From assembly GCF_002251435.1 (NCBI RefSeq), contig NZ_NPJI01000023.1:23545-87544 (forward strand): 64,000 nt of DNA, in the 5' to 3' direction. The first letter of the stretch is position 1, and every line of letters starts with the position of its first letter. Both the position numbers and the translations under genes were made by a program. Below are positions 8,817 through 16,417 of this stretch, piece by piece. The stretch comes from Prevotella sp. P2-180 (lineage in GTDB: Bacteria; Bacteroidota; Bacteroidia; Bacteroidales; Bacteroidaceae). The notes under the pieces are model-generated. The model saw nothing but the letters and a program-made list of their open reading frames with translations, searched no databases and was not told where the DNA came from.

Positions 8817-9323
8817 CTAAAGTTCCAAAATCCTGATTTCACAGTTTGCCATAGGGCGCACCTCACTCATAGTTACTTTGTAATAAACAGCCTGAATAGC
8901 TTTATTAATAATGCCATGCCCAACGGCAACCACACTATGACCTGGATATTCAGAACGCACGAAGTCCAAAAAAATCTTTGCTCTATATAGTAGGTGGTCG
9001 AGCGACTCAATGTCGTCCGGCCACTTCTCTTCTTTCAAATCGGGAATATATCGGCCAGTAAAACTGCCCCAGTCGCGCTCTCGCAACAGTTTTGTTGTAG
9101 AAACGTCAAGTCCATGCTTATTTGCAATGATACAAGCTGTGTCGTAGGAGCGTTTCAAGTCGCTCGACACCACGGCATCCACATGTTCTCCAGCCAACGA
9201 AATAGCCACTTCTTCAGCCTGTCTGATTCCCGTTTCGTTAAGCTGTCCTTGGGTTTGACCCTGCATTATACGGTTTGCGTTATCCACAGTTTCACCATGT
9301 CTCACAAGCATCAAAGTAGTCAT
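8817..9323 (-). CDS. Histidine phosphatase family protein
   Basis: 168 residues with the histidine-phosphatase signature LVRHGET (catalytic His9) and the second conserved histidine in AVGHGIINKAI. These phosphatases include alpha-ribazole phosphatase and cofactor-dependent phosphoglycerate-mutase-like enzymes; the substrate is not evident. Its start overlaps the end of the uridine kinase gene by four bases, so the two are cotranscribed. Confidence 0.87.
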   Translation of the reverse strand: MTTLMLVRHGETVDNANRIMQGQTQGQLNETGIRQAEEVAISLAGEHVDAVVSSDLKRSYDTACIIANKHGLDVSTTKLLRERDWGSFTGRYIPDLKEEKWPDDIESLDHLLYRAKIFLDFVRSEYPGHSVVAVGHGIINKAIQAVYYKVTMSEVRPMANCEIRILEL

Positions 9324-9928
9324 TTTATTGTTTTTTCTATATAACTCTTGATAATATTAATGCCAGTTTTGTTTTCTCCACCCAACGGAATAATAATGTC
9401 GGCATATTTCTTTGAAGGCTCAATAAACTGCTCATGCATTGGCTTCAATACTTTTAGATATCGGTCGATTACCATATCTACAGTCCTTCCACGCTCCACC
9501 ACATCACGTTGTATGTTTCTTATGAGTCGTTCATCAGAATCAGTGTCAACAAATATCTTGATATCCATCATATCACGCAGTTCCTTATTTACAAGAGTCA
9601 TAATACCTTCAATAAGTATCACAGGTTTTGGCTCAACATGCACCGTTTCCTTTAATCTATTACTTAGAATATAAGAATAGGTGGGCTGTTCAACCGGTTC
9701 ACCAGCTTTAAGTTTTTTAATGTGTTGAATAAGCAACATCCAGTCAAAAGCATCAGGGTGGTCAAAATTTATGGCACGGCGGGCCTCATCAGTCATGCCT
9801 GTCGTGTCGTTATAGTAGGAGTCGAGCGGCATCACAGCAACATAATGTGGTGGCAACGACTCAACTATCTTCTTTACCACAGTGGTCTTACCCGACCCTG
9901 TTCCACCAGCTACACCAATAATTTTCAT
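9320..9928 (-). CDS. udk: Uridine kinase
   Basis: 202 residues. The P-loop GGTGSGKTT (residues 8-16) and the sequence PLDSYYNDT with the DHPDAFDW motif are diagnostic of uridine/cytidine kinase, which phosphorylates uridine and cytidine in pyrimidine salvage. Length is normal. It is first in a two-gene minus-strand unit with a histidine phosphatase. Confidence 0.95.
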   Translation of the reverse strand: MKIIGVAGGTGSGKTTVVKKIVESLPPHYVAVMPLDSYYNDTTGMTDEARRAINFDHPDAFDWMLLIQHIKKLKAGEPVEQPTYSYILSNRLKETVHVEPKPVILIEGIMTLVNKELRDMMDIKIFVDTDSDERLIRNIQRDVVERGRTVDMVIDRYLKVLKPMHEQFIEPSKKYADIIIPLGGENKTGINIIKSYIEKTIK

Positions 9929-10065
9929 ATTCGTTCAGTATGAATTATATTATATGAATAAACCAAATTAATTTCATAAAACAGCACAAAAATACGAAAA
10001 ACGAATGAAATATACAACCATTCCCCCTGTTTTTTTACATTAAAGAAAAAAAAAAGTCCGAAACA

Positions 10066-10097
10066 TTTGCTAATTAGAAAAAAAAGCACTACCTTTG
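10066..10097 (+). promoter_or_regulatory. Promoter for rpmE2
   Basis: TTTG at 10066-10069 and TACCTTTG at 10090-10097, 20 bases apart, about 50 bases upstream of the L31 start. Confidence 0.75.
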
Positions 10098-10150
10098 CCG
10101 ACCGAAAAGAGAAATTATAATTAATTATATCAATAATATTTAAACAAAAA

Positions 10151-10405
10151 ATGAAAAAAGGAATTCATCCAGAGAACTATCGCCCCGTCGTATTCAAGGA
10201 TATGTCCAACGGCGATATGTTCCTTACACGTTCTACTTGTAAGACAAATGACACAGTAGAATTTGAAGGCGAAACTTACCCAGTGGTAAAGATTGAAATC
10301 TCGAGCACTTCACACCCGTTCTATACTGGTAAGAGCAAGCTCGTCGACACCGCAGGTCGCGTAGACAAGTTCATGAGCCGCTATGGTAAGGCAGCCAAGA
10401 AATAA
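10151..10405 (+). CDS. rpmE2: 50S ribosomal protein L31, type B
   Basis: 84 residues, starting [19 protein letters not shown] and ending SRYGKAAKK. The insert-containing sequence with [20 protein letters not shown] is that of type B L31, which lacks the four-cysteine zinc site of the type A protein. It is a surface protein of the large subunit. The gene stands alone between its own promoter and a strong terminator. Confidence 0.97.
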   Translation: MKKGIHPENYRPVVFKDMSNGDMFLTRSTCKTNDTVEFEGETYPVVKIEISSTSHPFYTGKSKLVDTAGRVDKFMSRYGKAAKK

Positions 10406-10440
10406 CAATACAACAATATTTCTATTGGCAAGACATTGAA

Positions 10441-10480
10441 AGAGTGCATTCAGGTAGTTGCATATACCTGGATGCACTCT
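10441..10480 (+). terminator. Terminator after L31 gene
   Basis: A 16-base stem (arms 10441-10456 and 10465-10480, one G-T-type mismatch, eight-base loop) beginning AGAGTGCATTCAGG. It is followed by TTACTTTG. It also precedes the glutathione peroxidase promoter. Confidence 0.85.
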
Positions 10481-10525
10481 TTACTTTGCGACAACACAAA
10501 AAAAATATAAAAAATTCTGAAAACC

Positions 10526-10556
10526 TTGGTCATATAGGATTTATTTCTTATCTTTG
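10526..10556 (+). promoter_or_regulatory. Promoter for glutathione peroxidase gene
   Basis: TTG at 10526-10528 and TATCTTTG at 10549-10556, about 20 bases apart, with the ATG at 10585. This supports the 10585 start over the longer open frame. Confidence 0.75.
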
Positions 10557-10584
10557 TACCGTAATAACAGAATACATACAAAAA

Positions 10585-11145
10585 ATGAGCACAATTTTCG
10601 ATTTTTCAGTAAAAGACAGAAAAGGCAAGGCCGTGGCACTTAAAGAATACGCCAACGAGGTTTTGCTGATTGTAAACACAGCCACAAAATGCGGATTCAC
10701 ACCGCAATATGAAGACTTGGAGAAACTCTATGAAAAATATCATAGCCAAGGATTCGAAATTCTCGATTTCCCATGCAACCAGTTTGGACAACAGGCACCT
10801 GGCACAGACGAGTCTATACACCAATTCTGTAAGATGACATACGGAACCGAGTTTCCAAGATTTAAGAAAATCAAAGTAAACGGCGATGATGCCGACCCAC
10901 TATACAAGTTCCTAAAAGAACAGAAAGGCTTCGCTGGATGGAATATGGAACACCCATTGGCACACATTCTCGACGACATGCTGAGGAAAGACGATCCTGA
11001 CTATCAGAGCAAGGCTGACATCAAGTGGAACTTCACCAAATTCCTTACCGACAAGCGTGGTATGGTGGTGGCAAGATTTGAACCAACAGAATCATTAGAC
11101 ACCATTGAGAAGAATATTCAAGAACTACTTTCACAGAATATTTAA
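10585..11145 (+). CDS. Glutathione peroxidase (thiol peroxidase-like)
   Basis: 186 residues from the ATG at 10585 (MSTIFDFSVKDRKGKAV). The active-site cysteine is Cys36 in NTATKCGFTPQY, in place of selenocysteine; the second motif is FPCNQFGQQ and the third WNFTKFL, the usual GPx tetrad (Cys, Gln, Trp, Asn). Bacterial Cys-GPx enzymes usually take electrons from thioredoxin. That fits the thioredoxin reductase gene immediately downstream. Cytoplasmic, no signal peptide. Confidence 0.93.
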   Translation: MSTIFDFSVKDRKGKAVALKEYANEVLLIVNTATKCGFTPQYEDLEKLYEKYHSQGFEILDFPCNQFGQQAPGTDESIHQFCKMTYGTEFPRFKKIKVNGDDADPLYKFLKEQKGFAGWNMEHPLAHILDDMLRKDDPDYQSKADIKWNFTKFLTDKRGMVVARFEPTESLDTIEKNIQELLSQNI

Positions 11146-11161
11146 GTTGATTTTTAACTCA

Positions 11162-11186
11162 CCGCCTTACATATACAAGAAGGCGG
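11162..11186 (+). terminator. Small hairpin between GPx and trxB
   Basis: A seven-base stem CCGCCTT/AAGGCGG (11162-11168 and 11180-11186). No T-run follows. It may be a weak terminator or only attenuate read-through into trxB. Confidence 0.4.
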
Positions 11187-11216
11187 CAATTAAGTAAAAC
11201 TAATAATAATCATACA

Positions 11217-12164
11217 ATGGAACAAAACAAAGTGGAACATGTTCGTTGCCTCATTGTAGGTAGCGGCCCTGCTGGTTACACAGCAGCCATCTATGCATCA
11301 AGAGCCAATCTCAACCCTGTGGAATACAGCGGATTACAACCTGGCGGACAATTAACACAGACGACAACTGTAGAAAACTTCCCAGGCTATCCCGAAGGTG
11401 TTGACGGAAATCAGATGATGATGGATATCAGAGAACAGGCCGAACACTTCGGAGCCGACATTCGAGATGGAGAAATAGTGAAAGTTGATTTCTCAGAATC
11501 ACCATATAAGCTCACCACTGACAGTGGACACGAACTTACAGCCGACACGGTGATAATTGCCACAGGCGCATCGGCAAAATATCTTGGACTTGACGATGAA
11601 CGCAAATACAACGGACAGGGTGTGTCTGCATGTGCCACTTGCGATGGTTTTTTCTATCGCAAAAAGACCGTTGCCGTGGTAGGCGGTGGTGATACAGCCT
11701 GTGAGGATGCCCTATATCTTTCAGGACTCGCCAAAAAAGTCTACCTTATTGTCAGAAAGCCTTTCCTGAGAGCTTCTAAGGTGATGCAGGAGCGTGTCAT
11801 GGCAGCAGAAAACATCGAGATTCTTTTCGAGCACAACACCATTGGACTGTTTGGTGAAAATGGAGTGGAAGGCGCACATCTTGTGAAGAGAAAGGGCGAA
11901 ACTGACGAGGAACTGGTTGACATTGCCATCGATGGTTTCTTCCTCGCCATTGGACACAAGCCCAATAGCGATGTATTCAAACAGTGGCTCGATACCGACG
12001 AAGTGGGCTACATCAAGAAGATTGACGGAACACCACGCACAAAGGTGCCTGGAGTATTCGTAGCTGGAGATGTTGCCGACCCCGTATATCGTCAGGCCAT
12101 CACTGCAGCAGCCAGCGGCTGCCAAGCTGCTATTGAAGCTGAAAGATACTTGATGAACAAATAG
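11217..12164 (+). CDS. trxB: Thioredoxin reductase
   Basis: 315 residues. The FAD-binding motif GSGPAGYTAA is near residue 16, the redox-active disulfide is Cys139-x-x-Cys142 in SACATCDG, and the NADPH-binding motif is VVGGGDTACE; the C-terminal FAD motif is GVFVAGDV. Length is typical. It reduces thioredoxin with NADPH and, with the glutathione peroxidase gene upstream, forms a peroxide-defence pair. Confidence 0.97.
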   Translation: MEQNKVEHVRCLIVGSGPAGYTAAIYASRANLNPVEYSGLQPGGQLTQTTTVENFPGYPEGVDGNQMMMDIREQAEHFGADIRDGEIVKVDFSESPYKLTTDSGHELTADTVIIATGASAKYLGLDDERKYNGQGVSACATCDGFFYRKKTVAVVGGGDTACEDALYLSGLAKKVYLIVRKPFLRASKVMQERVMAAENIEILFEHNTIGLFGENGVEGAHLVKRKGETDEELVDIAIDGFFLAIGHKPNSDVFKQWLDTDEVGYIKKIDGTPRTKVPGVFVAGDVADPVYRQAITAAASGCQAAIEAERYLMNK

Positions 12165-12185
12165 GAAGTTTAGTAGATAAAAAAG

Positions 12186-12258
12186 GTTAAGGAGTTAAGA
12201 CAGATGCATAAGCCAATACAAAAACAGGCTTACTGCATTATCGTCTTAACTCCTTAAC
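12186..12258 (+). terminator. Bidirectional terminator between trxB and HAD gene
   Basis: A long hairpin lies between convergent genes. The outer stem is 16 bases perfect (GTTAAGGAGTTAAGAC with its complement), followed by smaller internal loops and an AAGCC/GGCTT inner stem. The GGAGTTAAGA sequence recurs at other gene ends in the window. Confidence 0.8.
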
Positions 12259-12280
12259 GTTATACGATTATCGTCAACTA

Positions 12281-12913
12281 TCAAACAATATCCAGCAGAC
12301 TATGAAAATCAGATATGACATAATCAGCCTTGCTCAATTCCTCAATATTTCCATTTCCGTATGTCACGCCACAAGTTTTCACACCTGCGTTTTTTCCCAT
12401 ATCAATATCAAAAATTGTGTCGCCAACAACAAGCACGTCAGACTTATCGTCGTCAACGCGTTTTAGAATGTTGTAGACCATGTCTGGGGCGGGTTTAGCA
12501 TTTGCCACATCCTGAGAAGTTACAACATAGGAAATGTAGCGCAAGATATTCATCTCCTCAAGAAAAGCATACAAGGTGTCTGAACCACGACTGCTTGCCA
12601 CAGCAATGACAATACCCATGGCATACAACTCTTCAAGAGTTTCTTTTACCTGAGGAAAAAGTTTTACTACGCCTGGCTTATTGTTTTCAATAAACAATTG
12701 TCGGTATGTATTGTCACAAGCATTTGCTTTCTGCTCATCCATAGGAATGAGAGTTGTGAAAGTTTGTCGTAATGGAAGTCCAATTACAGAGGAGCATTCT
12801 TTCTCACTCTTGACTGGCAAGCCAAGTATCGACATCGTCTGCTGCATAGTAGATACAATCAGATGTTTGGTATCGGCTATAGTTCCATCAAAATCAATTA
12901 TAATAGTATTCAT
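12281..12913 (-). CDS. HAD family hydrolase (phosphoglycolate phosphatase-like)
   Basis: 210 residues. HAD motif I is IDFDGTIADT (nucleophile Asp7, acid/base Asp9); motif II is in VIAVASSRGSD; motif IV is VVGDTIFDIDMG. The alpha-helical cap between motifs I and II fits subfamily I (Gph/PGMB-like). Cytoplasmic phosphatase of unknown substrate. It is convergent with trxB across a shared terminator. Confidence 0.85.
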   Translation of the reverse strand: MNTIIIDFDGTIADTKHLIVSTMQQTMSILGLPVKSEKECSSVIGLPLRQTFTTLIPMDEQKANACDNTYRQLFIENNKPGVVKLFPQVKETLEELYAMGIVIAVASSRGSDTLYAFLEEMNILRYISYVVTSQDVANAKPAPDMVYNILKRVDDDKSDVLVVGDTIFDIDMGKNAGVKTCGVTYGNGNIEELSKADYVISDFHSLLDIV

Positions 12914-13327
12914 ATCTTTAAATTGTTGGGTTCAACGTTTGATTAATTCTGTATTGGCTATTCATGACTGACATTTTAGTTTTTTCGAAAAAGCCTCGCT
13001 TCTCAGCGAAGCTTTTCGATACTAAACTAAATTAATCAACCATAAACCTTAACCATTTACAAAATATTGATAATACATAAATTATATCTTTTGCTTCATT
13101 TTTTATCTTACGATGCAAAGGTAATATGGTTTTAAGAAATACAAGTTCAGTATAAGCCAAATAAGGTTTAAAAATCGATATTCTAATAAAAATCAAACCA
13201 TATTTCACTAAAAACAAACAAAAAATTGATATATTTGCAATATTTCTTGGTTTCAATATCTATTTTTCGACTTTTTTATGTATCTTCGCAACGCAAAAAC
13301 AGAAACGCTAACAATTGGAGATAAATC
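12914..13327 (+). other. AT-rich divergent intergenic region with hairpin
   Basis: About 410 bases between the divergent HAD and hybrid-kinase genes. It holds one clear hairpin (12975-13026): an inner stem TCGAAAAAGCCTCGCT (12985-13000) pairs imperfectly with 13005-13019, and an outer TTTAGT/ACTAAA pair encloses it. The hairpin is next to no gene end, so it could belong to a small RNA. A minus-strand frame at 13032-13256 is AT-biased noise. The only promoter-like box for the downstream gene is TATCTTCG at 13281-13288. Confidence 0.5.
13281..13288 (+). promoter_or_regulatory. Possible -7 element for hybrid kinase gene
   Basis: TATCTTCG, one base off TAnnTTTG, about 40 bases upstream of the ATG at 13328. 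No TTTG at the -33 position. The ATG has a GGAG six to nine bases upstream. Confidence 0.4.
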
Positions 13328-15025
13328 ATGAATATAATCATAAACACATTAATTTTAATTGTTGTAATCATATTTCTGATTATGACAAGGCACCTGTATA
13401 TAAGAAACCAACGACTCAAGAACAAGGATCAACTAAACATGATCTTCACCAGTATTACCCACGAACTGCTGACTCCACTTACCATCATATCCGCCTCGGT
13501 GGAAAACCTGAGAGAGAGAGAACCTGGATATAAAAAGGAATTCGATCTTATGGACCTGAACATACAACGCTCTGTAAGGTTACTCCAACAAATACTAGAA
13601 GCCAGTAAGGCATCAGACGGAAGACTAAAGCTTCTTGTGGCCAAAGGCGATGTGATGTCATACATACGCGAAACTGCAAGATGTATCATACCACTGGTGA
13701 TGAAGAAGGGAATACAGTTTGACGTTAGGTGCAACCCAAAGAGCATGATAGGATGGATAGATACCGACAAAATTGATAAGATAATATTTAACCTTCTTTC
13801 CAATGCAGTAAAGTTTTCAGACAAAACGAATGCCCGAATTCTTCTTGATGTATCAACCAACAATTATTACGATGAAGTGATAATAGTGGTGGAAGACAAT
13901 GGATGCGGAATACCCAAGAATAGACAGAACAATATTTTCGAGACATTTTACGACGGAGAATACCGACGGTTTAAAGTCATAGGCAACGGTATCGGCCTGT
14001 CACTAACACGCGACCTTGTGAGACTTAATGGAGGAACAATAACATTCGAGTCCAAGGAAAACATCGGCACTAAGTTCATCGTAAAACTGCCTATAGGAAA
14101 GGAAGCTTTCACTCCTGAACAAATTGACGAATCAAACATGGTAAACATCGACAATGTACAAAACGCCATTTTCGACTTCCCCTACTCCACCACTGATACC
14201 TTCAATGCCGAACCCACGAACCAAGAAACCGACGACGATAAATATCGCCTTCTGCTTGTGGAAGACAATACAGAGTTGCTGATGCTTATGAAACTGCTAC
14301 TATCGGCGAAATACAAGATTTTCACGGCTTCCAACGGAATAGAAGCTATAAACGTCATACAAACAACGGAAATAGACATTATCGTTTCCGACGTGATGAT
14401 GCCTGAGATGGACGGTTGGGAACTTACCAACAAGGTGAAGAGCGACTCTGAATACAGCCACCTGCCCATCATACTGCTTACGGCACGGACACAGGAGGAA
14501 GACAGGAAAAAGTCGCTGCTCGTAGGTGCAGACGACTACGTCTGTAAACCATTTAAGATAGGTGACCTTCAGCTAAGGATAGAAAACATCGTGACCAACA
14601 GACGAAGGATACAATCAGAATTCTCGTCAAAATCGATGGAGGAAATTGAAGAAGAACAGATTACCTCACCAGAGCAAGAACTTGTGGCAAAAGCCATAGA
14701 ATGCGTAAAAAGAAACATCAGCGACAGCGAATACGACCGTAACAGCTTCGCTGCCGACATGGGTATGAGCTCCTCGTCGCTCTACAACAAACTGAGAGCC
14801 ACCACAGGGATGAGCGTTAGCAGTTTCATACGCGACATAAGAATGAAGGAAGCCTGTAAGCTAGCAAAGAAGAACCCTTCCATACGTATTAGCGAACTGG
14901 CTTACCTTGTGGGATACAAGGACCCAAAATACTTTGCCACATCATTTAAAAAAGAAATGGGCATGCAACCTTCTGAATACATCGAGAAACTATTTTCTTC
15001 CAATGCTAAGGAGCCAAAGTCCTGA
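13328..15025 (+). CDS. Hybrid two-component regulator lacking a periplasmic sensor
   Basis: 565 residues in HTCS order but without the large periplasmic domain. One membrane helix (about residues 3-20) is followed directly by HisKA (SITHELLTPLTII, phospho-acceptor His45), a HATPase domain with DNGCGIP and GNGIGLSL boxes (about 125-255), a receiver (acidic pair in LLLVEDN, phospho-acceptor Asp355 in SDVMMPEMDGW, lysine in VCKPF), and an AraC-type DNA-binding domain at about 455-560 (MGMSSSSLYNKL; ISELAYLVGYKDPKYFATSFKKEMG). All catalytic residues seem intact. Typical Bacteroidetes HTCS proteins sense glycans with two Reg_prop domains; here sensing must be by the helix, the cytoplasm or a partner. 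No SusC/SusD genes are adjacent. Its last 36 bases overlap the convergent symporter gene. Confidence 0.9.
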   Translation: MNIIINTLILIVVIIFLIMTRHLYIRNQRLKNKDQLNMIFTSITHELLTPLTIISASVENLREREPGYKKEFDLMDLNIQRSVRLLQQILEASKASDGRLKLLVAKGDVMSYIRETARCIIPLVMKKGIQFDVRCNPKSMIGWIDTDKIDKIIFNLLSNAVKFSDKTNARILLDVSTNNYYDEVIIVVEDNGCGIPKNRQNNIFETFYDGEYRRFKVIGNGIGLSLTRDLVRLNGGTITFESKENIGTKFIVKLPIGKEAFTPEQIDESNMVNIDNVQNAIFDFPYSTTDTFNAEPTNQETDDDKYRLLLVEDNTELLMLMKLLLSAKYKIFTASNGIEAINVIQTTEIDIIVSDVMMPEMDGWELTNKVKSDSEYSHLPIILLTARTQEEDRKKSLLVGADDYVCKPFKIGDLQLRIENIVTNRRRIQSEFSSKSMEEIEEEQITSPEQELVAKAIECVKRNISDSEYDRNSFAADMGMSSSSLYNKLRATTGMSVSSFIRDIRMKEACKLAKKNPSIRISELAYLVGYKDPKYFATSFKKEMGMQPSEYIEKLFSSNAKEPKS

Positions 15026-16411
15026 AAAGGTCAAGGTTCCGTTAAGCATCAGAAGCTCATAACCAAAGCGATAGTTCCAAAGAGACTGCGAAACACTATC
15101 TACCACAAAGCAAAGCACTGGAGAGGATAGCGCCACCACCGGCACCCATCGCCCCAAGGGTATGCGACGGGTGAATAAGGCAAACGCAAAAAGTCCCAAC
15201 AACGGTCCGTATGTATATGAACACATTATATATATGGCATCTATGACGCTAGTGGAATTGACCAGTTTGAAGCATATTATAAACGCGGCAAAAATAAACG
15301 CAAGCGAGAAATGCACTTTCTTGCGGAACGACTCATCGGAAGGACGGTTGAAAATGTCTACACAACAACAAGTAGTAAGAGAGGTCAAAGCAGAGTCGGC
15401 ACTGCTGAACGATGCGGCCACAATACCTATGGTAAACATCACAAGCACCATCTGACCCATATATCCAGAAGCAGCAAACATGGGAAGCAGTTCGTCGCCA
15501 GTATGTGGTAAGGCAATGCCATTACCCTCGGCAAGCATCACAAGCATCACGCCAAGAGAAAGAAATAGGAAATTGGCTGGGAAAAAGGCAAATCCATAGG
15601 TACACATATCTTTTTGAGCCTCACACAGGGTCTTGCAAGTCAGGTTTTTCTGCATCATGTCCTGATCTAAGCCCGTCATTACCACTACTATGAATATTCC
15701 GCTCAAGAATTGTTTCCAAAAATATTGGGTGGAACGTGGATCGTCGAATACGAATATCCGGCTCATATCACTCTCGTTAACCTTTCTGAATACTTCTGTA
15801 ACCCCAGAACCTAATGACTCCGACGCAGTGAGGACAATAAGCACGAGAGCGGTGAAAAGACAGGTGGTCTGAAAGGTGTCGGTCCAAACCAAGGTTTTGA
15901 TTCCTCCACGGCGTGTGTAGAGCCATATCAGGAAAACCATGGCCACGACAGTGACGTAAAAAGGTATGCCTAAGGTATCAAACACATATTGCTGCAATAT
16001 GATACACACCACATAAACCCTCACCGCCGCTCCTGTCATTTTTGAAAGTATGAAAAACCACGAGCCAGTCTTATAAGCCTCAGTACCAAGCCTCTTGTCA
16101 AGATAAGAATATATGGTGGTGAGATTATGACGATAATAAACAGGAAGAAGTACAAAAGCCACGGCAGCATATCCTAAAATGAATCCAAGACAAGCCTGCA
16201 AGTAAGTCATGTCTGAACGCATCACCATTCCCGGCACCGACACAAACGTGACACCAGAGATTGAAGCACCCACCATGCCGAAAGCTACCATATACCATGG
16301 CGACTTTCTGTTTCCTCGAAAGAAAGTGTCGTTGTCTGCATTTTTGTTTGTCAGTCTGCTAAACAGGAAGAGAGCAGCAAAATATATTAGTATCGTAAGT
16401 AATATCATCAT
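14990..16411 (-). CDS. Sodium:solute symporter family protein
   Basis: 473 residues with about 13 hydrophobic helices. The N-terminal pattern FFRGNRKSPWYMVAFGMVGASISGVTFVSVPG is typical of SLC5/SSS symporters, where the unwound first core helix binds Na+. The substrate (sugar, sialic acid, carboxylate and others are known) cannot be read from sequence. It lies six bases downstream of mfd on the same strand and overlaps the end of the convergent hybrid-kinase gene by 36 bases. Confidence 0.88.
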   Translation of the reverse strand: MMILLTILIYFAALFLFSRLTNKNADNDTFFRGNRKSPWYMVAFGMVGASISGVTFVSVPGMVMRSDMTYLQACLGFILGYAAVAFVLLPVYYRHNLTTIYSYLDKRLGTEAYKTGSWFFILSKMTGAAVRVYVVCIILQQYVFDTLGIPFYVTVVAMVFLIWLYTRRGGIKTLVWTDTFQTTCLFTALVLIVLTASESLGSGVTEVFRKVNESDMSRIFVFDDPRSTQYFWKQFLSGIFIVVVMTGLDQDMMQKNLTCKTLCEAQKDMCTYGFAFFPANFLFLSLGVMLVMLAEGNGIALPHTGDELLPMFAASGYMGQMVLVMFTIGIVAASFSSADSALTSLTTCCCVDIFNRPSDESFRKKVHFSLAFIFAAFIICFKLVNSTSVIDAIYIMCSYTYGPLLGLFAFALFTRRIPLGRWVPVVALSSPVLCFVVDSVSQSLWNYRFGYELLMLNGTLTFSGLWLLSIGRK

Positions 16412-16417
16412 GATAGG

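Noticed and set aside
13032..13256. 74-codon minus-strand frame in the AT-rich region
   Set aside because: Composition-driven (Ile/Phe/Lys), no ribosome site, no recognisable domain.
13328..15025. Polysaccharide-utilisation locus regulated by the HTCS-like protein
   Set aside because: No SusC/SusD or glycosidase genes are adjacent, and the protein has no glycan-sensing domain.
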